From: Symbiotaphrina buchneri
Lineage: Eukaryota; Ascomycota; Symbiotaphrinales; Symbiotaphrinaceae
Direction of reading: 5' to 3'
Length of the DNA: 64,000 bases
Assembly: GCA_001599915.1 (NCBI GenBank)
Contig: BCIG01000019.1
Coordinates: 62,001-126,000, forward strand
The position numbers were made by a program, and so were the translations under genes. Numbering within the stretch: position 1 is the stretch's first letter; every line of letters starts with the position of its first letter. Of this stretch, positions 20,325-31,256 are shown one piece after another. The notes under the pieces are model-generated. The model did not search any database and was not told where the DNA came from. It saw nothing but the letters and a program-made list of their open reading frames with translations.

Positions 20325-20853
20325 GGAGAAGGGGAGGGGGAAGGGGACGGGGGAGGGAGAGGAGGAGGACGGGGGGAGGGAGAGGAGGAGGACGAGGGTA
20401 GGGTTTGGAGGAGCGTAGCCTTTTGAGTTGGAATTGGATTGGATTGGCACGGACTGTGAGGGCTGGGATTGATAAGGTATATAGAGGAATATGGCAGTGT
20501 GGTCGATAACGTGCCGTGCCTCATGCAAGGGACGAGAAGTCTATCGGAGATAAGCTCGTCCTCCGTTATCTGCTCGGTAAGGTAACGTCACCACTTTGCT
20601 AGATCCGGAGTCCAAGTCGTCCCCCGGACCGTCGTCGCGGAATGATCGGCGTCGATCGTCTCCGACATCCCATCCCACCGGATAACCTTCATCACCTCGA
20701 GCCTTATCTGCGTCCCAACGTCGTTCGCATCACAGCAATTTCCTTCCACCTTATAGAAGTCCTAGGAAAATGAACCTATTAACTCTCTCTCTTCTTCCAC
20801 CATAACCCAGCCCCTCTAACGGATATCCTTCCACCAATAATCACCCAACCACC
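20325..20853. other. Intergenic region with purine-rich tract
   Basis: About 530 bp. The first 75 bases after the GNAT stop (20,325-20,398) are an almost pure G/A low-complexity tract with repeated gggagggagaggaggagga-like words. The rest is ordinary and must hold the promoter of the next gene. Confidence 0.6.
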
Positions 20854-22146
20854 ATGACCATCACCGTCACGTCTCTCCCCTCCATAAACCCCGATCCATG
20901 CGACGATCCACCACCGCACCACGTCGGCAACCCCCCCACATCCTTCCGCAACCCCTGGGCCTCCTACGGCGACCACGACCTCAGCTTCCTCGACGCATAC
21001 CGCCTGCGCCAACGCGCAGGCAACTTCGTCCCCGTGCCGGGCCGCGAAGAGCTCGTGCAGATCCGCAAGCCCGACTGGGGCGCGGGCCGCGCCGGCCTGA
21101 AAGCGACGTGGATCGGGCATGCGAGTTGGCTGGTCGAGACGCCTAGGACTCGCACCGGTGCCGCAGATGCGACCAGCGAGGACGGCGGGGAGGATGAGAA
21201 AGGCGCCGGTGCTGCGACGCGAGGCGTGCGCGTGCTCTTAGATCCCGTGTGGTCGGATCGAATGAGCCCCGTCTCATTTCTGGGCCCGAAGAGGTTCACG
21301 CCGCCGCCGTGCACGCTGGCCGAGGCGCCCGCCGTCGACTGCGTGGTCATCTCGCATAACCACTACGACCACCTGGACGTCGCGACCATCAAGCACCTGT
21401 GGGCGCAGAACAAGCGCCACGGAATCCATTTCTTCGTGCCGCTGCGGAACAAATCCTGGTTCGAGCGGACGGGGATACCAGGCGCCCACGTTACGGAGCT
21501 GGACTGGTGGCAGGGCGTGCAGGTCGACGTTGACGCCGTGGGCAGCGTCAGGCTGTACTGCACGCCCTCGCAGCATACCTCGGGCCGAACCCTGTGCGAC
21601 GCCCGCGCCGCGCTCTGGAGCTCCTGGGTCCTGCAGGGCCCCGTGCCAGCTTCCTCCTCTTCCTCTTCCTCATCCACATCGCCCAGCAACACCGCCTCTC
21701 GCACCGGCACCGGCCCCAGCCAGCCCCTCACGCTCTTCTTCGCCGGCGACACCGCCTACCGGCACGTACCTTTGGACACTCCCCCCAGCACCGAATCCTC
21801 ACTACCGCACTGCCCAGCCTTCTCGCAAATCGGGGCGCACTTCAACGGCGTGGACCTGGCGCTGCTGCCGATCGGCTGCTTCCTGCCGCGCGACTTCATG
21901 TCGAAAGTGCACGCAGCGCCGGAGGACGCGGCGGCGATGCATAAGGACTTAAAGAGTCGGTTTAGTGTGGGCATGCATTGGGGCACGTTAAGGGGGGGAT
22001 TGAGTCGGTTCTTTGAGGATGTGAGAGAGCCGCCTAGGAGGTGGCGAGAGGCGTGTGAGAGGCTGGGCGTTAGCTGGGGAGAGGAGGCGGGCTTGTGTGA
22101 TGTGGGCGAGACGGTTGTTGTTGATGGGAATGGAGCACAGAGATGA
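20854..22146 (+). CDS. NAPE-PLD-like metallo-beta-lactamase-fold hydrolase
   Basis: A single exon of 430 aa. The metal-binding motif HxHxDH is H168-N-H170-Y-D172-H173 in SHNHYDHLD. Other family positions follow: TPSQHTSGR, FFAGDTAYR and GMHWGT. The N-terminal FRNPWASY and the WIGHASWLV segment are as in N-acyl-phosphatidylethanolamine phospholipase D and its microbial relatives. The animal enzyme releases N-acylethanolamines from membrane phospholipid using two zinc ions; the fungal substrate is not known from sequence. There is an Ala/Gly/Glu-rich insert near 100-125 and a Ser-rich insert near 265-285. No signal peptide is seen. Confidence 0.9.
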   Translation: MTITVTSLPSINPDPCDDPPPHHVGNPPTSFRNPWASYGDHDLSFLDAYRLRQRAGNFVPVPGREELVQIRKPDWGAGRAGLKATWIGHASWLVETPRTRTGAADATSEDGGEDEKGAGAATRGVRVLLDPVWSDRMSPVSFLGPKRFTPPPCTLAEAPAVDCVVISHNHYDHLDVATIKHLWAQNKRHGIHFFVPLRNKSWFERTGIPGAHVTELDWWQGVQVDVDAVGSVRLYCTPSQHTSGRTLCDARAALWSSWVLQGPVPASSSSSSSSTSPSNTASRTGTGPSQPLTLFFAGDTAYRHVPLDTPPSTESSLPHCPAFSQIGAHFNGVDLALLPIGCFLPRDFMSKVHAAPEDAAAMHKDLKSRFSVGMHWGTLRGGLSRFFEDVREPPRRWREACERLGVSWGEEAGLCDVGETVVVDGNGAQR

Positions 22147-22613
22147 GAGGGGAGAGGAGTTTGAGGGAGGTAGCTAGTAAAGGCATTGGAGATATCCCGT
22201 CTGGATCTTACATGTGATGAGAGTCCCTTAACTTGGAGATAAAGGGACTAATAAGGGCAGAGACGAGAGAATACTGTGCAATGCATCATACAAATAGCGA
22301 TGCATCATACAAGCACTTTGTAAAGCAGGGAGATATGAAGTCGTATGTTTCATTTATTTGGTATCCAGTCCAGACAAAGCACAAATCTGATCCCTATACA
22401 ACCCGTCCGATGAACAAAGACAAGGAGAAACAAGAGCCACCAACAAACACAGCCGTGGCGAGAAATTTATGCCCTTCACATAGCCAAAATGCATGGCCTC
22501 ATTTGCCTCAAGTCTCAATAAGATTCTGAATAATCCAAATTCAACCCCCATGCGCCTTGCGAAATATGGCCAAAAACCTTAATTACCTCTCCTTCTTCTC
22601 AACCACCCGCCGC
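22147..22613. other. Intergenic region between convergent genes
   Basis: About 470 bp between two stop codons on opposite strands, presumably 3' UTRs. I see no gene or repeat. Confidence 0.6.
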
Positions 22614-24938
22614 TCAGCACAACCCCCCACTCGTCTTCAAATCCACCGGCCGACTAACCCACCTCAACGGCACGACCTGCTGGATATCGCAATGATCACG
22701 GTCCTGGCACTGACTCAGATGCCACGCGCCCGCAGCTTTCAGGCTCTGGATCGTCGCGTTGGCGCTCTGCACTGGAGCAGGGTTCTTGCTACAGCCGATG
22801 GTGGCGTAGAAGCGCGCTTTCTCGGCGCACAGCGTCGCCGACCCGCCCAGTGCACGCGGGACCACGGAGCTGCTGTATTCGGACGCCTCGGAAGACGAGC
22901 CTGAGGAGTGGGCGGTTGAGTGGCTGACGCTGTCGCTGCCTGCGGATGAGGATGCGGACGAGTATTCGCTGCTTGGAGAAGAGGCTGGGATGGCGGCTGC
23001 GGCTGCAACGGCGGGTTTGGGTGCGTAAGAGACGAAATCGTTGCCGCAGAAGAACTCGACGTTGTAGGTTGCTTTGGTGATGTCCAGTGCTGGCCAGGAT
23101 TCTAGGTTGAACACTCCCTCCGTGCTCATCGTCTCCTTGGCCGTTTGGCTCCAGAGGTTGAAAGCTCCGCGAGAGCGATCGCTGGCTCGGACCAGGAAGT
23201 CTCCTTGGGGTGCAGCGCCCAGGACATCGGCGGCAGGGTGTTGTTCAGCGATTGAGGCGAAAGACGAGATGACAGGGCGGATGTAGCTGTTGCCGATAGA
23301 AGCAGCGTGCACGTCATAGCCGCGGGACAGAAGGCTGTGGATCAATGAAGGAACTGAGGCCGAACGGGCGTCGTAGCAAGGGAGGTTCAGTGTTGTGCAA
23401 AGGGTAAGGGCGTCTTCGTCAGTTGCCGCCACAAGATAGGACGTCACGCCACCGAAGCGCACCAGCGAGAAAACAGTGTTAAGGGTGAGGTCAGCAAGGG
23501 CATCTTTGCTGTCGACGTCGGCGGTAGACAGAGGAATAAGAGTAATCTGTCGGCTTTGCGCTTCGGGAACATTGACCTTTTCAGAAATGTGGCGAAGAGA
23601 GAGCAAAAGCGCGTCCAAGTCAGCAGTATCTCTAGGCCAGCTGAAGACTGGAGTACCAGAAGGCAGAAGATGAGGCGCGCTCATGGCGTGCAGAGGAGTA
23701 ACCCAGTCCTGCATGAACACGTTTCCCTCGATGGTTTGCTTCGCCATGTAAGCCATCTCTGTCTTGAATTCCGCGCGAGGTTTGTATCCTAGCAAGCGCT
23801 TCATCTTGCAGGTATCGGCGAGTGTCCCGACCAAATCGTTCTTGCGAGCATCGATGTGCACCTGATCGCTGGATACCAGATCTGCCACATCCTGGACAGA
23901 GAAAGCAGTACCGGTGCCCAAGTTGACAACCTCACCATGCAGATCAGGCGACTGCTGTGACAGGATCAAACCCTCGACAATATCTGAGACATGGATGAAA
24001 TCACGGTAATGTGAGCCGTCGCCTTCGATTGTAAGAGTTTTGCCTTCGGCAGCCTGTTTGGCGAAGACACCAGTGACGATGGCGTAGGCGCCGGTGCTGG
24101 GCTGGCGAGGTCCGTAGACCATGAAAAAGCGAGTGGAAACGGTAGGAACCTGAAACAACCTGTCGAACATTTGCATCTGCATCTCACCCTCGTATTTGGA
24201 CGCGGCATATGGAGTCAGGAAGTCAGGCGCCATGTCTTCGCGATGTGGTGCGGGTGCATTGCCATAGTATGTTGAGGAAGCAGCGTAAACCACTTTCTTA
24301 ATGTCACCGGCCTCACGCGCAGCCTCGAGAACATTCCAAGACCCCAGAGCATTCGACTCGGTGCAGAAGCGTGCCATGTCAGGGGATTTCAGCGAAGGGA
24401 CGACCTTGCTCATAGCCGCTAGATGGAAGACATAGTCGACGCCCGAAACGGCATCCTTGAGCGCATCGCGATCGAGGATATCGCCAAAAAAGAACTCCAC
24501 ACTGTCATTCTGCAACGGCACGTTGCGAATGTATCCCGTGTACAAGTTATCGTAGATGCGCACCTTATAACCCAACGAAAGCAGGCGATCGACCAAATTC
24601 GAGCCAATGAAGCCAGCGCCACCTGTTACGAGCACCGTGGTCTCCTCGACAGGTCTCGCAGATCGACCATCGTCTGGTAGGCCGACGCTCTCACATGGAT
24701 CCTTCGTGATTTTCTCGTCGCCACTGAGTTTGGCGAGGTTGTCGTATGTGTAGTCGAAGGTTGGGAAGACAATGTCGGCATCAGGCTGGTTACTCTGCGC
24801 AGCGCCCTGTGACTTGAGATCGCTTGGTGCGAGCTCAGCTTGTCGCTTGTATGGGAGGTAGAATGTGAAGATGGAGACGAGAACAAGGAAAAGAATCATG
24901 GGCACCATGAGGCGCCGATTTATCCAAGAGACGAGCAT
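22614..24938 (-). CDS. Membrane-anchored NAD-dependent sugar-nucleotide epimerase fused to an unassigned C-terminal domain
   Basis: A single exon of 774 aa. Residues 10-29 (LMVPMILFLVLVSIFTFYLP) form a type II signal anchor, so the body should face the Golgi/ER lumen. The NAD-binding GxxGxxG is G106-G109-G112 (TGGAGFIGS) and the catalytic Y244-x3-K248 lies in TPYAASKYEGE. These place residues 100-410 among extended short-chain epimerases/dehydratases (UDP-glucose 4-epimerase or UDP-xylose synthase type). Residues about 440-700 form a second globular region with alternating strand/helix character (SYLVAATDEDALTL, SIGNSYIRPVISS), which may be a glycosyltransferase-like fold; I see no clear DxD. 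The C-terminus has a Ser-rich linker and several Cys. Its divergent neighbour is a GT43-like enzyme. Confidence 0.82.
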   Translation of the reverse strand: MLVSWINRRLMVPMILFLVLVSIFTFYLPYKRQAELAPSDLKSQGAAQSNQPDADIVFPTFDYTYDNLAKLSGDEKITKDPCESVGLPDDGRSARPVEETTVLVTGGAGFIGSNLVDRLLSLGYKVRIYDNLYTGYIRNVPLQNDSVEFFFGDILDRDALKDAVSGVDYVFHLAAMSKVVPSLKSPDMARFCTESNALGSWNVLEAAREAGDIKKVVYAASSTYYGNAPAPHREDMAPDFLTPYAASKYEGEMQMQMFDRLFQVPTVSTRFFMVYGPRQPSTGAYAIVTGVFAKQAAEGKTLTIEGDGSHYRDFIHVSDIVEGLILSQQSPDLHGEVVNLGTGTAFSVQDVADLVSSDQVHIDARKNDLVGTLADTCKMKRLLGYKPRAEFKTEMAYMAKQTIEGNVFMQDWVTPLHAMSAPHLLPSGTPVFSWPRDTADLDALLLSLRHISEKVNVPEAQSRQITLIPLSTADVDSKDALADLTLNTVFSLVRFGGVTSYLVAATDEDALTLCTTLNLPCYDARSASVPSLIHSLLSRGYDVHAASIGNSYIRPVISSFASIAEQHPAADVLGAAPQGDFLVRASDRSRGAFNLWSQTAKETMSTEGVFNLESWPALDITKATYNVEFFCGNDFVSYAPKPAVAAAAAIPASSPSSEYSSASSSAGSDSVSHSTAHSSGSSSEASEYSSSVVPRALGGSATLCAEKARFYATIGCSKNPAPVQSANATIQSLKAAGAWHLSQCQDRDHCDIQQVVPLRWVSRPVDLKTSGGLC

Positions 24939-27080
24939 TGTGAAGGTTGTGGTCGAATCGTAGTGAGAATGCGGTGATGCGAAGTCGTGCGACGAGCCTT
25001 GCAGCAGACCGCGCTCTCCTCTTTGATTATACTAAGTCTCGGCCCTGACCACTGTATTTCGTAACGAAGGAAGAATATTAGAAGAACAAACTTTTGCGAG
25101 TGGCTGGTAGAGGTCAAAAGAATGGCAAAGTTAATGATGATTCCGTATCCTCGACGGCGAGGCAAACGGACGCGGCACGAACGACAAACGAACGATAATT
25201 TCGGGTGGGGGCGTGTATTATTTGATGGGAAAAGGTAGGGGTAAGCAAGCTGATTGCTTTTTTGGATTGAGCGGCAAATCCGGGGCATCCACTACTGGCA
25301 GCATGGTAAGGGACACGAAAAGAGCTGCATTGTACCACTTGTACTCGGAGGACAGAGTAAGGGAAGCCAAGGCTCTCATGACAGTTCCTTAGCCAATCAC
25401 GGACACGAGGTGGATGCAATCACTTCCTTGATCCCTGTCACTGTCTTACGCGATCGTGTCTGATCCTTGGTCCGGTCTGTCTGACACGAGAGCTAGCGCA
25501 GCCAAGCAACTCCCCAATTAAATCTTCACTGGGTGGTGCTGGTGGTAAAGCAGTGATCAGACAATACGTATACCGTACTGGTAAAACAGTAACCAAAAAA
25601 TATGCATATTATTCCTACCTTATCGCCATCCATTTCCGCATTATTCTTTCCCCCTTAATCTCTTTCCCGAATTAGGAGCAAAACTTAAGTAAGGTTGATG
25701 GCCAATTCAAAAGTCCTGTACGGATGCCTTACCCTTAACAATGACAGCGAAGCTCGGCTCCGTTTCCCCGCCCAAATGTGGCTTGCCGCGCAGCTGGATG
25801 CTGTGGTAAAAGGGGCTCTCGGACCCAACCACTATTAACTGTCTTCCCGCGTGGACGCGCAGCGGTACCCTCAATCCGAAAGCTAAAGTCTTCAGTCCTT
25901 CCATATCCGGCGAATTTGCAACGTGGATTTTGTGCTCTGATGGAGATTGCCAGTCCATTTACCAGTATAGGCCCCACGACACCGGTCATGACCAGTTTTT
26001 GACTTTTTCCCTTTGGCGCAGGCGAGGAATTTGACAGCTGCAATCTTAACCGAACAGCACCCCAGCTCATAAGGTGATGGCCCTTCCGAACTGTCGGGCG
26101 CACTTCTTCCCAAAAGTTACCATACCAGTAATCTAGACAGAATCCCCCTACAAAGTCGTACGGCTCTGTCCCCTGTCCCAGCGCAAATCCTTCCCACTCT
26201 AAATGGTCTTACGAGACACTCTCTAGCCGAATCCAGCGGTTGTAACAACTTGTCACTGCAGTGGTCGGGCTTGGCTGGAGCACAGGGCTTATCTCAGTCC
26301 TATTTTTAATTTCGCTAAGGGGCATGACTTTCGGCCGCCCTTTTGCCAGAGCCCGCGCCACAGGTTGGGATGCGCGCTGAATTGGCGGAGGGGCGGACGC
26401 GCTTCGACGGATTGGGAAAGTGGTGCTGACCTCCCCCTAGCCCCTTATGCTGATCAATAATAGCTGGAATGACAGTTCTCTTTTTTATCACCGGCAGTTA
26501 TGCATAAGATAGGAGGGGTTTTTCATGCGGATAGGGCAGCAAGAAACACTCGTTGTAAGATCCTCAGGTTTGTTTGCTTCCTCATCCATACCTTAGGCTT
26601 TGTATTTGTTGAAGACGATGATGATATTGATTGATCAATGCGGTTTTCGTCTGATTGATCGGCGCAGTGCACAGGGCTCGTGCGCCCGCATTGACAGTTT
26701 CGGATGGGAACACGAGTTTGATTGACAGTGAAATAGGGGGAAAGTCCCTTACTGTATTCTTGGCGTAATTGTAATCCATCCGTGCGGGCGCAAGCAAACC
26801 GACCCCCTAGAAACGGGCTACAGCACCATTTGGTCTCGCCCGCCTGGTGTGATGCCCGCAGGGTCGCGTTACCGAAATAAAAATTACCGTGCTGAGTCTC
26901 ACACTCCGCTACTGCTCTCGTATCTTTGCTCCTTACCTCACCTCATCATTGTGGTCGCCTGTCCCACGATCACGATAAGGGAGGAGGGCACTTCCGCTCT
27001 TTTTATTGCAGCTAAACTTGGGGCATCGACGCCGACGTCTCTCCCGAGCGCAAAATCGACAGCTCGTTATCGCTCGCGGC
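24939..27080. other. Long divergent intergenic region
   Basis: About 2.1 kb between the epimerase-fusion and GT43-like starts. It is mixed in composition, with short frames only and no recognisable motif, repeat array or RNA gene. It probably carries both promoters and long 5' UTRs. Confidence 0.5.
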
Positions 27081-28688
27081 ATGTCCCTTGCCGCAAAGAA
27101 AGACGACCTCTACATCCACCAGACCGAGGTCTCGAGCAACATCAGCAGTACCAGTGCGAGCATGGAAGCTTCAAAAGAGGAGCGCTCCGTCGAGGGCAAT
27201 GACTCCGACGGCTATACATACGACTCGTTCGCGGCCCGCAATGGCTTCACGGCCCTGTCCGACTCCTACTCCAAACACATCAGCTCCGGCCGGCGGATCC
27301 TCATCGGTGCTGCTGTCATGATCATCTTCGTCGTCTCCTACTACGCCATCTCCGCCGCCGCCGCAGGGGGCCAGAGCTTCAGGTCTCTGTCTACCTCCGC
27401 CTTCTCATCTCCGGCACCGCCGCCTGTCGTCCACCAACCCTTCTTTCAAACACTCTACGAGAAACGCCTAGCGGGGCCCGCGTCTTTCCCGCTGGGCTTA
27501 CAATCGGCGTCCCCCAGCGACCTGTGCAATATCTGCGACTGCCACGCCGCACCCTCTTTCTACGCACCCAGCGGAGACTACCTCGCTGGCTTCCCCGCTC
27601 GTCCTCTAGCGGAGGACATCCGGCCCAGCGAAGATACCGTGGACGTCAACGAGTTCATGCGCCTGACCGTTCTGGACATGTACTGCGCGCGGCAACACAT
27701 GAACGGGCAACAAGCGCTCAAGCTGGTCCGCCGAACCGGCAGCCGGCTGGAGGAGATGATGAGCTGGTCGCTTGCCGGCCTCGAGCTAGGCAAGCCGACC
27801 ATCTACCTCACAACCGCAACTTCTCCCAACGGCAACGCCGGCCCCACGCGGCCGCAATACTTCCGGCGGTCCGGGCGCGCGATCCGCTCGTGGATCGCAC
27901 AGCAAGAAGCCAAAGCGGCCGCCGCAGCTTCGAACACGGATCCCACCGAAGCAGCCAAGGCGGCCAAAGCCGCAGGGTTCCAGGTGGTGTGGATCGTGGC
28001 GGAGGACGAGGTGGACATCGACCCGCTGGTGGTGCGGACGCTGCGGCGCACGGGCGTGCCGTACGTCTACTTCGCCTATGGCCTGACCAAGGCGTGGGGC
28101 AACGCGCAGAAGAACGCCGTGCTGCAGATGGTGTACGCGCTCTCGCGGCCGCCGCCCAAGGGCCTTTTCGGCCACGGGCCCGTCTACGGCCTCGACGACG
28201 ACAACAAGATCCTCCCAGATCTGCTGGACGTGCTCACGAACGTGAACCGCATCGGCGTCATCCCCGTCGGCAACTTGGGGATCGACATGTGGGAAGCTCC
28301 CGTGGTCGACGAGCTCGGCGAGGTCGTGACCACGACTTCCTGGTGGCAGCGCAAATTCCCGTTCGACTACGGGGCGTTCTCGTACAACAGCAGCCTGCTG
28401 GGCACCGTCATTTCAGGCCCCTCGTTCTGGAAGTTCACGGACTACGGCGGCGAGACGGAGTTCCTGGAGCAAGTCGTCAACGATGTGCGGGATCTGGAGC
28501 CGCTGTGCGGAAAGACGCAGATGGACCAGGACTGTCATCTTGTGTGGCATAATGAGCCCCTGAGTGAGATTGAGAAGATGACGGATGATGAGGAGATGCT
28601 GTTTGTGAAGAAACATGGCGCGGCGAAGTTGTTTAAGGAGTTGGGCTTTGAGCATATGGGTGAGGAGAAGAAGGAGATTCGCCGGTAG
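27081..28688 (+). CDS. GT43-like glycosyltransferase, type II Golgi membrane protein
   Basis: A single exon of 535 aa from the ATG at 27081; the open frame extends 75 bases further up without an ATG. A signal anchor covers residues about 73-95 (ILIGAAVMIIFVVSYYAISA). The lumenal part carries GLDDDN (D372-D374), the metal/UDP-sugar DxD-type motif, flanked by RTGVPYVYFAYG and the RIGVIPVGNLG segment, then GGETEFLEQVV and CHLVWHNEP near the end. This order fits GT43 enzymes, best known as beta-1,3-glucuronosyltransferases in animals and xylan enzymes in plants. Two CxxC-like cysteines (LCNICDC) follow the stem. Its head-to-head neighbour is a lumenal sugar-nucleotide epimerase, which suggests a shared glycan pathway. 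Confidence 0.8.
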   Translation: MSLAAKKDDLYIHQTEVSSNISSTSASMEASKEERSVEGNDSDGYTYDSFAARNGFTALSDSYSKHISSGRRILIGAAVMIIFVVSYYAISAAAAGGQSFRSLSTSAFSSPAPPPVVHQPFFQTLYEKRLAGPASFPLGLQSASPSDLCNICDCHAAPSFYAPSGDYLAGFPARPLAEDIRPSEDTVDVNEFMRLTVLDMYCARQHMNGQQALKLVRRTGSRLEEMMSWSLAGLELGKPTIYLTTATSPNGNAGPTRPQYFRRSGRAIRSWIAQQEAKAAAAASNTDPTEAAKAAKAAGFQVVWIVAEDEVDIDPLVVRTLRRTGVPYVYFAYGLTKAWGNAQKNAVLQMVYALSRPPPKGLFGHGPVYGLDDDNKILPDLLDVLTNVNRIGVIPVGNLGIDMWEAPVVDELGEVVTTTSWWQRKFPFDYGAFSYNSSLLGTVISGPSFWKFTDYGGETEFLEQVVNDVRDLEPLCGKTQMDQDCHLVWHNEPLSEIEKMTDDEEMLFVKKHGAAKLFKELGFEHMGEEKKEIRR

Positions 28689-29964
28689 TAACCCGTGCAA
28701 TATGGGGGTTTGCAGAAGTAACAGTTGGCCGAAATCTGAAGTGGGAGGTTTTGTGGTATCCTCATGCCACCACCAGGCGAGAGTTGTTGGAGCGGAGCGG
28801 AGTACTGTTATGTTAGCTAACACTACCTGGGGAGGGGTGTATGGAGTTTATTCGGTCTTTTGCAAAATTACCTTTTTGTCATTCATCGCTCACGAAACCT
28901 TTCTTCATATCAGCACCGCCCCGAGTTTCTTCTTCCCCGCGGTCTATTCTACCTTCTTCATTGCTCTTTGCTGCAGCCCATACGCGCGACGAGATATCCA
29001 TTACCTTCAGCATTTGATCGTCTCCAAGATCCTTGCTTCCGTCTTTGCTTCATCGCATCTGTCTGTCCGTCTGTATTGTACATATATACACCTACTATCA
29101 ATAATCCACATCCTCCAAATCCCCCAAATCCCAAGGGAACAAAGCATCGAATCTTCTCCGCACGAACACGTGTGCAATCTGCTCCCCGCAGACACAGCTC
29201 CCGCCCCTCCCTCTCCAACCCCAGAAGCAAGAGTTCCGCAGGCAAGGTTATTCCCGGGGGTCTGCAAGGCGATCATCGGTGTCCAACCTCCCCCCCCCAG
29301 TAAACCTCTTCCCATCTTCCCATCATGTCTATATCCCACAGCTTCGTTAAACAGCCGCACCAATACCCCTATCCCCTACCTGTCCCCGGAAAAATCCTCT
29401 CGGAGCCGTAAGGAGGAGGACCAGGAGCTGGAGCAGGACCAGGACAAGGACCAGGAGGGCTGGGAAGGAGGAGAGGCGGAGGCAAACTCGGACCAGGGAG
29501 AGGAGGATCCGGGCGCGGAGACCGAGGGCAATAACAGGAAGAAGGGGGGATTGGATTGCGGCGGACAGGGCTTGCGGCTTACGCTGCCTCTTGGCGGAGT
29601 ACGACGAGACGACAAACGTCCCGGCTACGGTGGGCAGCCCTGCGTACGCGGCGGTGCACTGGAGGAGCGGGAGCCAGCGGCTGCAAGGGTCGATGAAGGA
29701 AGGAGAAGGCGCTGAGATACCTTTGGGGCGGAGACGATAGAGGGGAAAGACAAGCGGAAAGGGACATAAAGAGGCTATTTGGAACGTGTCTCTCTCGTAG
29801 AGAGTATATAGGATAGTATATAGCACATAGCAAATTGGATATCTAAGATCAAAGTCACCCACCACACTTCATCCGTCCAACCCTTGATGCAGGAAGTTCA
29901 ACTCCTCCAAACCCCGATACATAGCTAGAACGCACACCACCCCCTTAGAAACAAACACATCCCT
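28689..29964. other. Intergenic region with GA-rich stretch
   Basis: About 1.28 kb between a plus-strand stop and the stop of the transporter on the minus strand. A purine-rich stretch at about 29,400-29,540 repeats ccaggac/gaggagg-type words. Long frames on both strands depend on this low-complexity DNA and overlap the GT43 end, so I do not call a gene. Confidence 0.5.
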
Positions 29965-31256
29965 CTACTCCTTCAACTCATACGCCTTCTGCACCTGGGC
30001 CTTCTCATCCGGCACATCCACCGCCTGCCTCAGTCCCTGCTGATGATGCTTAGCCACCACCTTCAAGTCCTCATCCACAGCGACATGGCCCTCGAAGTGA
30101 TACAGGGGTTCCAGCTGGGCCGTCTTATTGAAGAAGACATAGCGACTGAACCAATACGGCAGCGCCTTGGTGAGCTGGTAGCGGATGAAGGTGCGCGAGG
30201 GGACCGCGAAGATGTAGTCGAGCTCCTCGAGCGTGCGCTGCTTCGTCTCCGGCACGAACAGGAAGATCAGGCAGAAGGCCGTCACGTTGAGCCCTGCGTA
30301 GAAGCAGAATGCCCCCGTGACTGTCATGGCTGCGACCATGCTGGGGAACGTGAGTGACAGGACGGCCGCCCAGAAGAGACATGTGGTTACGGCCCAGGCC
30401 ATGCCGACTTCGCGGTGGGATAGTGGGAAGACTTCGGCAGAGTAGGTGAATGGAACAGGCCCCTATGAGACATCTATGTTAGCTAGAAGCTTCTGTAATA
30501 GGACTTGGGGTGAAACCAACCTCGCCGGGAGAGTACCATGCCGCGAAAAGGTAGATGAACAACGCAACCAGACCCAGATGAGCCTTTGAGTCCGAAGGGA
30601 TCAGGTAACAAAGACCGGCGGCCAAAAGGGTCCAAGCCATCTGTGGGAAGGTGAACAATAGAAGTGTCCGACGTCCATAAGTATCGATGGTTTTCACAGC
30701 GGGCCAGGCGAACACGAAGTTGACGAGACCAAATCCCCACGAGGCCAAGAGAGCACCTTTATTACTAGCACCAGCCTGGACAAAGATTGAGGAAGAGTAG
30801 AAGGCAATGATGTTGACTATAGACGATAATTGTTAGCATCACACGAGCGATATGTAGAGGGGTCAAGGGTCACATACTACCGCACATCTGTTGTGCAAGC
30901 ATGACAACGCCGGATGCGACAGTCGCGCGGCGGATACGTGGGACGGTGAACAGTTCAATGAAGCGCAGGAGATAGTTTCCTCTGCCAATGATGCTAGCTT
31001 CTTCCATCAGCTGAGCGTGGATATAGTAGAGATCACGCGCAGCCTGGACGGGTGTACGGCGGAGACGCAGAAGCGACTTGTACGCTTTCGCGTATTTGCC
31101 CTTCTTGATGTACCAGCGGGGTGACTCAGGACAGAAGTAGATCCCGATCAGGAGAGGCACGGCGGGGATAAATGCAGACCCCAACTGTAGCCGCCAGGTG
31201 ATTGCCCCGCAGTTCTGCACGGCCAAGTTGGCGCAAATCACGCTGGTCCCAACCAT
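29965..31256 (-). pseudogene. MFS sugar transporter lacking its N-terminal half
   Basis: Three exons on the minus strand (about 31256-30878, 30816-30521, 30462-29965) join in phase and read without a stop. They give the second half of a sugar-porter-family transporter: [52 protein letters not shown] after splicing, [21 protein letters not shown] and the end [15 protein letters not shown]. The N-terminal five to six membrane segments of the family are absent. Similarity to the family begins at about [13 protein letters not shown] (near 31,230), and the upstream DNA looks unrelated. An ATG at 31256 would start a short product. The missing half suggests a deletion or rearrangement breakpoint at the edge of the chromodomain island. 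Confidence 0.75.

Noticed and set aside
28615-29715. Plus-strand frame of 366 codons overlapping the GT43 end
   Set aside because: It begins inside another gene in a different frame and depends on purine-rich low-complexity DNA (Glu/Asp/Gln runs). There is no domain or splice support.
29347-29865. Minus-strand frame with hydrophobic stretches
   Set aside because: The Leu/Val-rich part is the complement of the same GA-rich tract; otherwise unremarkable.
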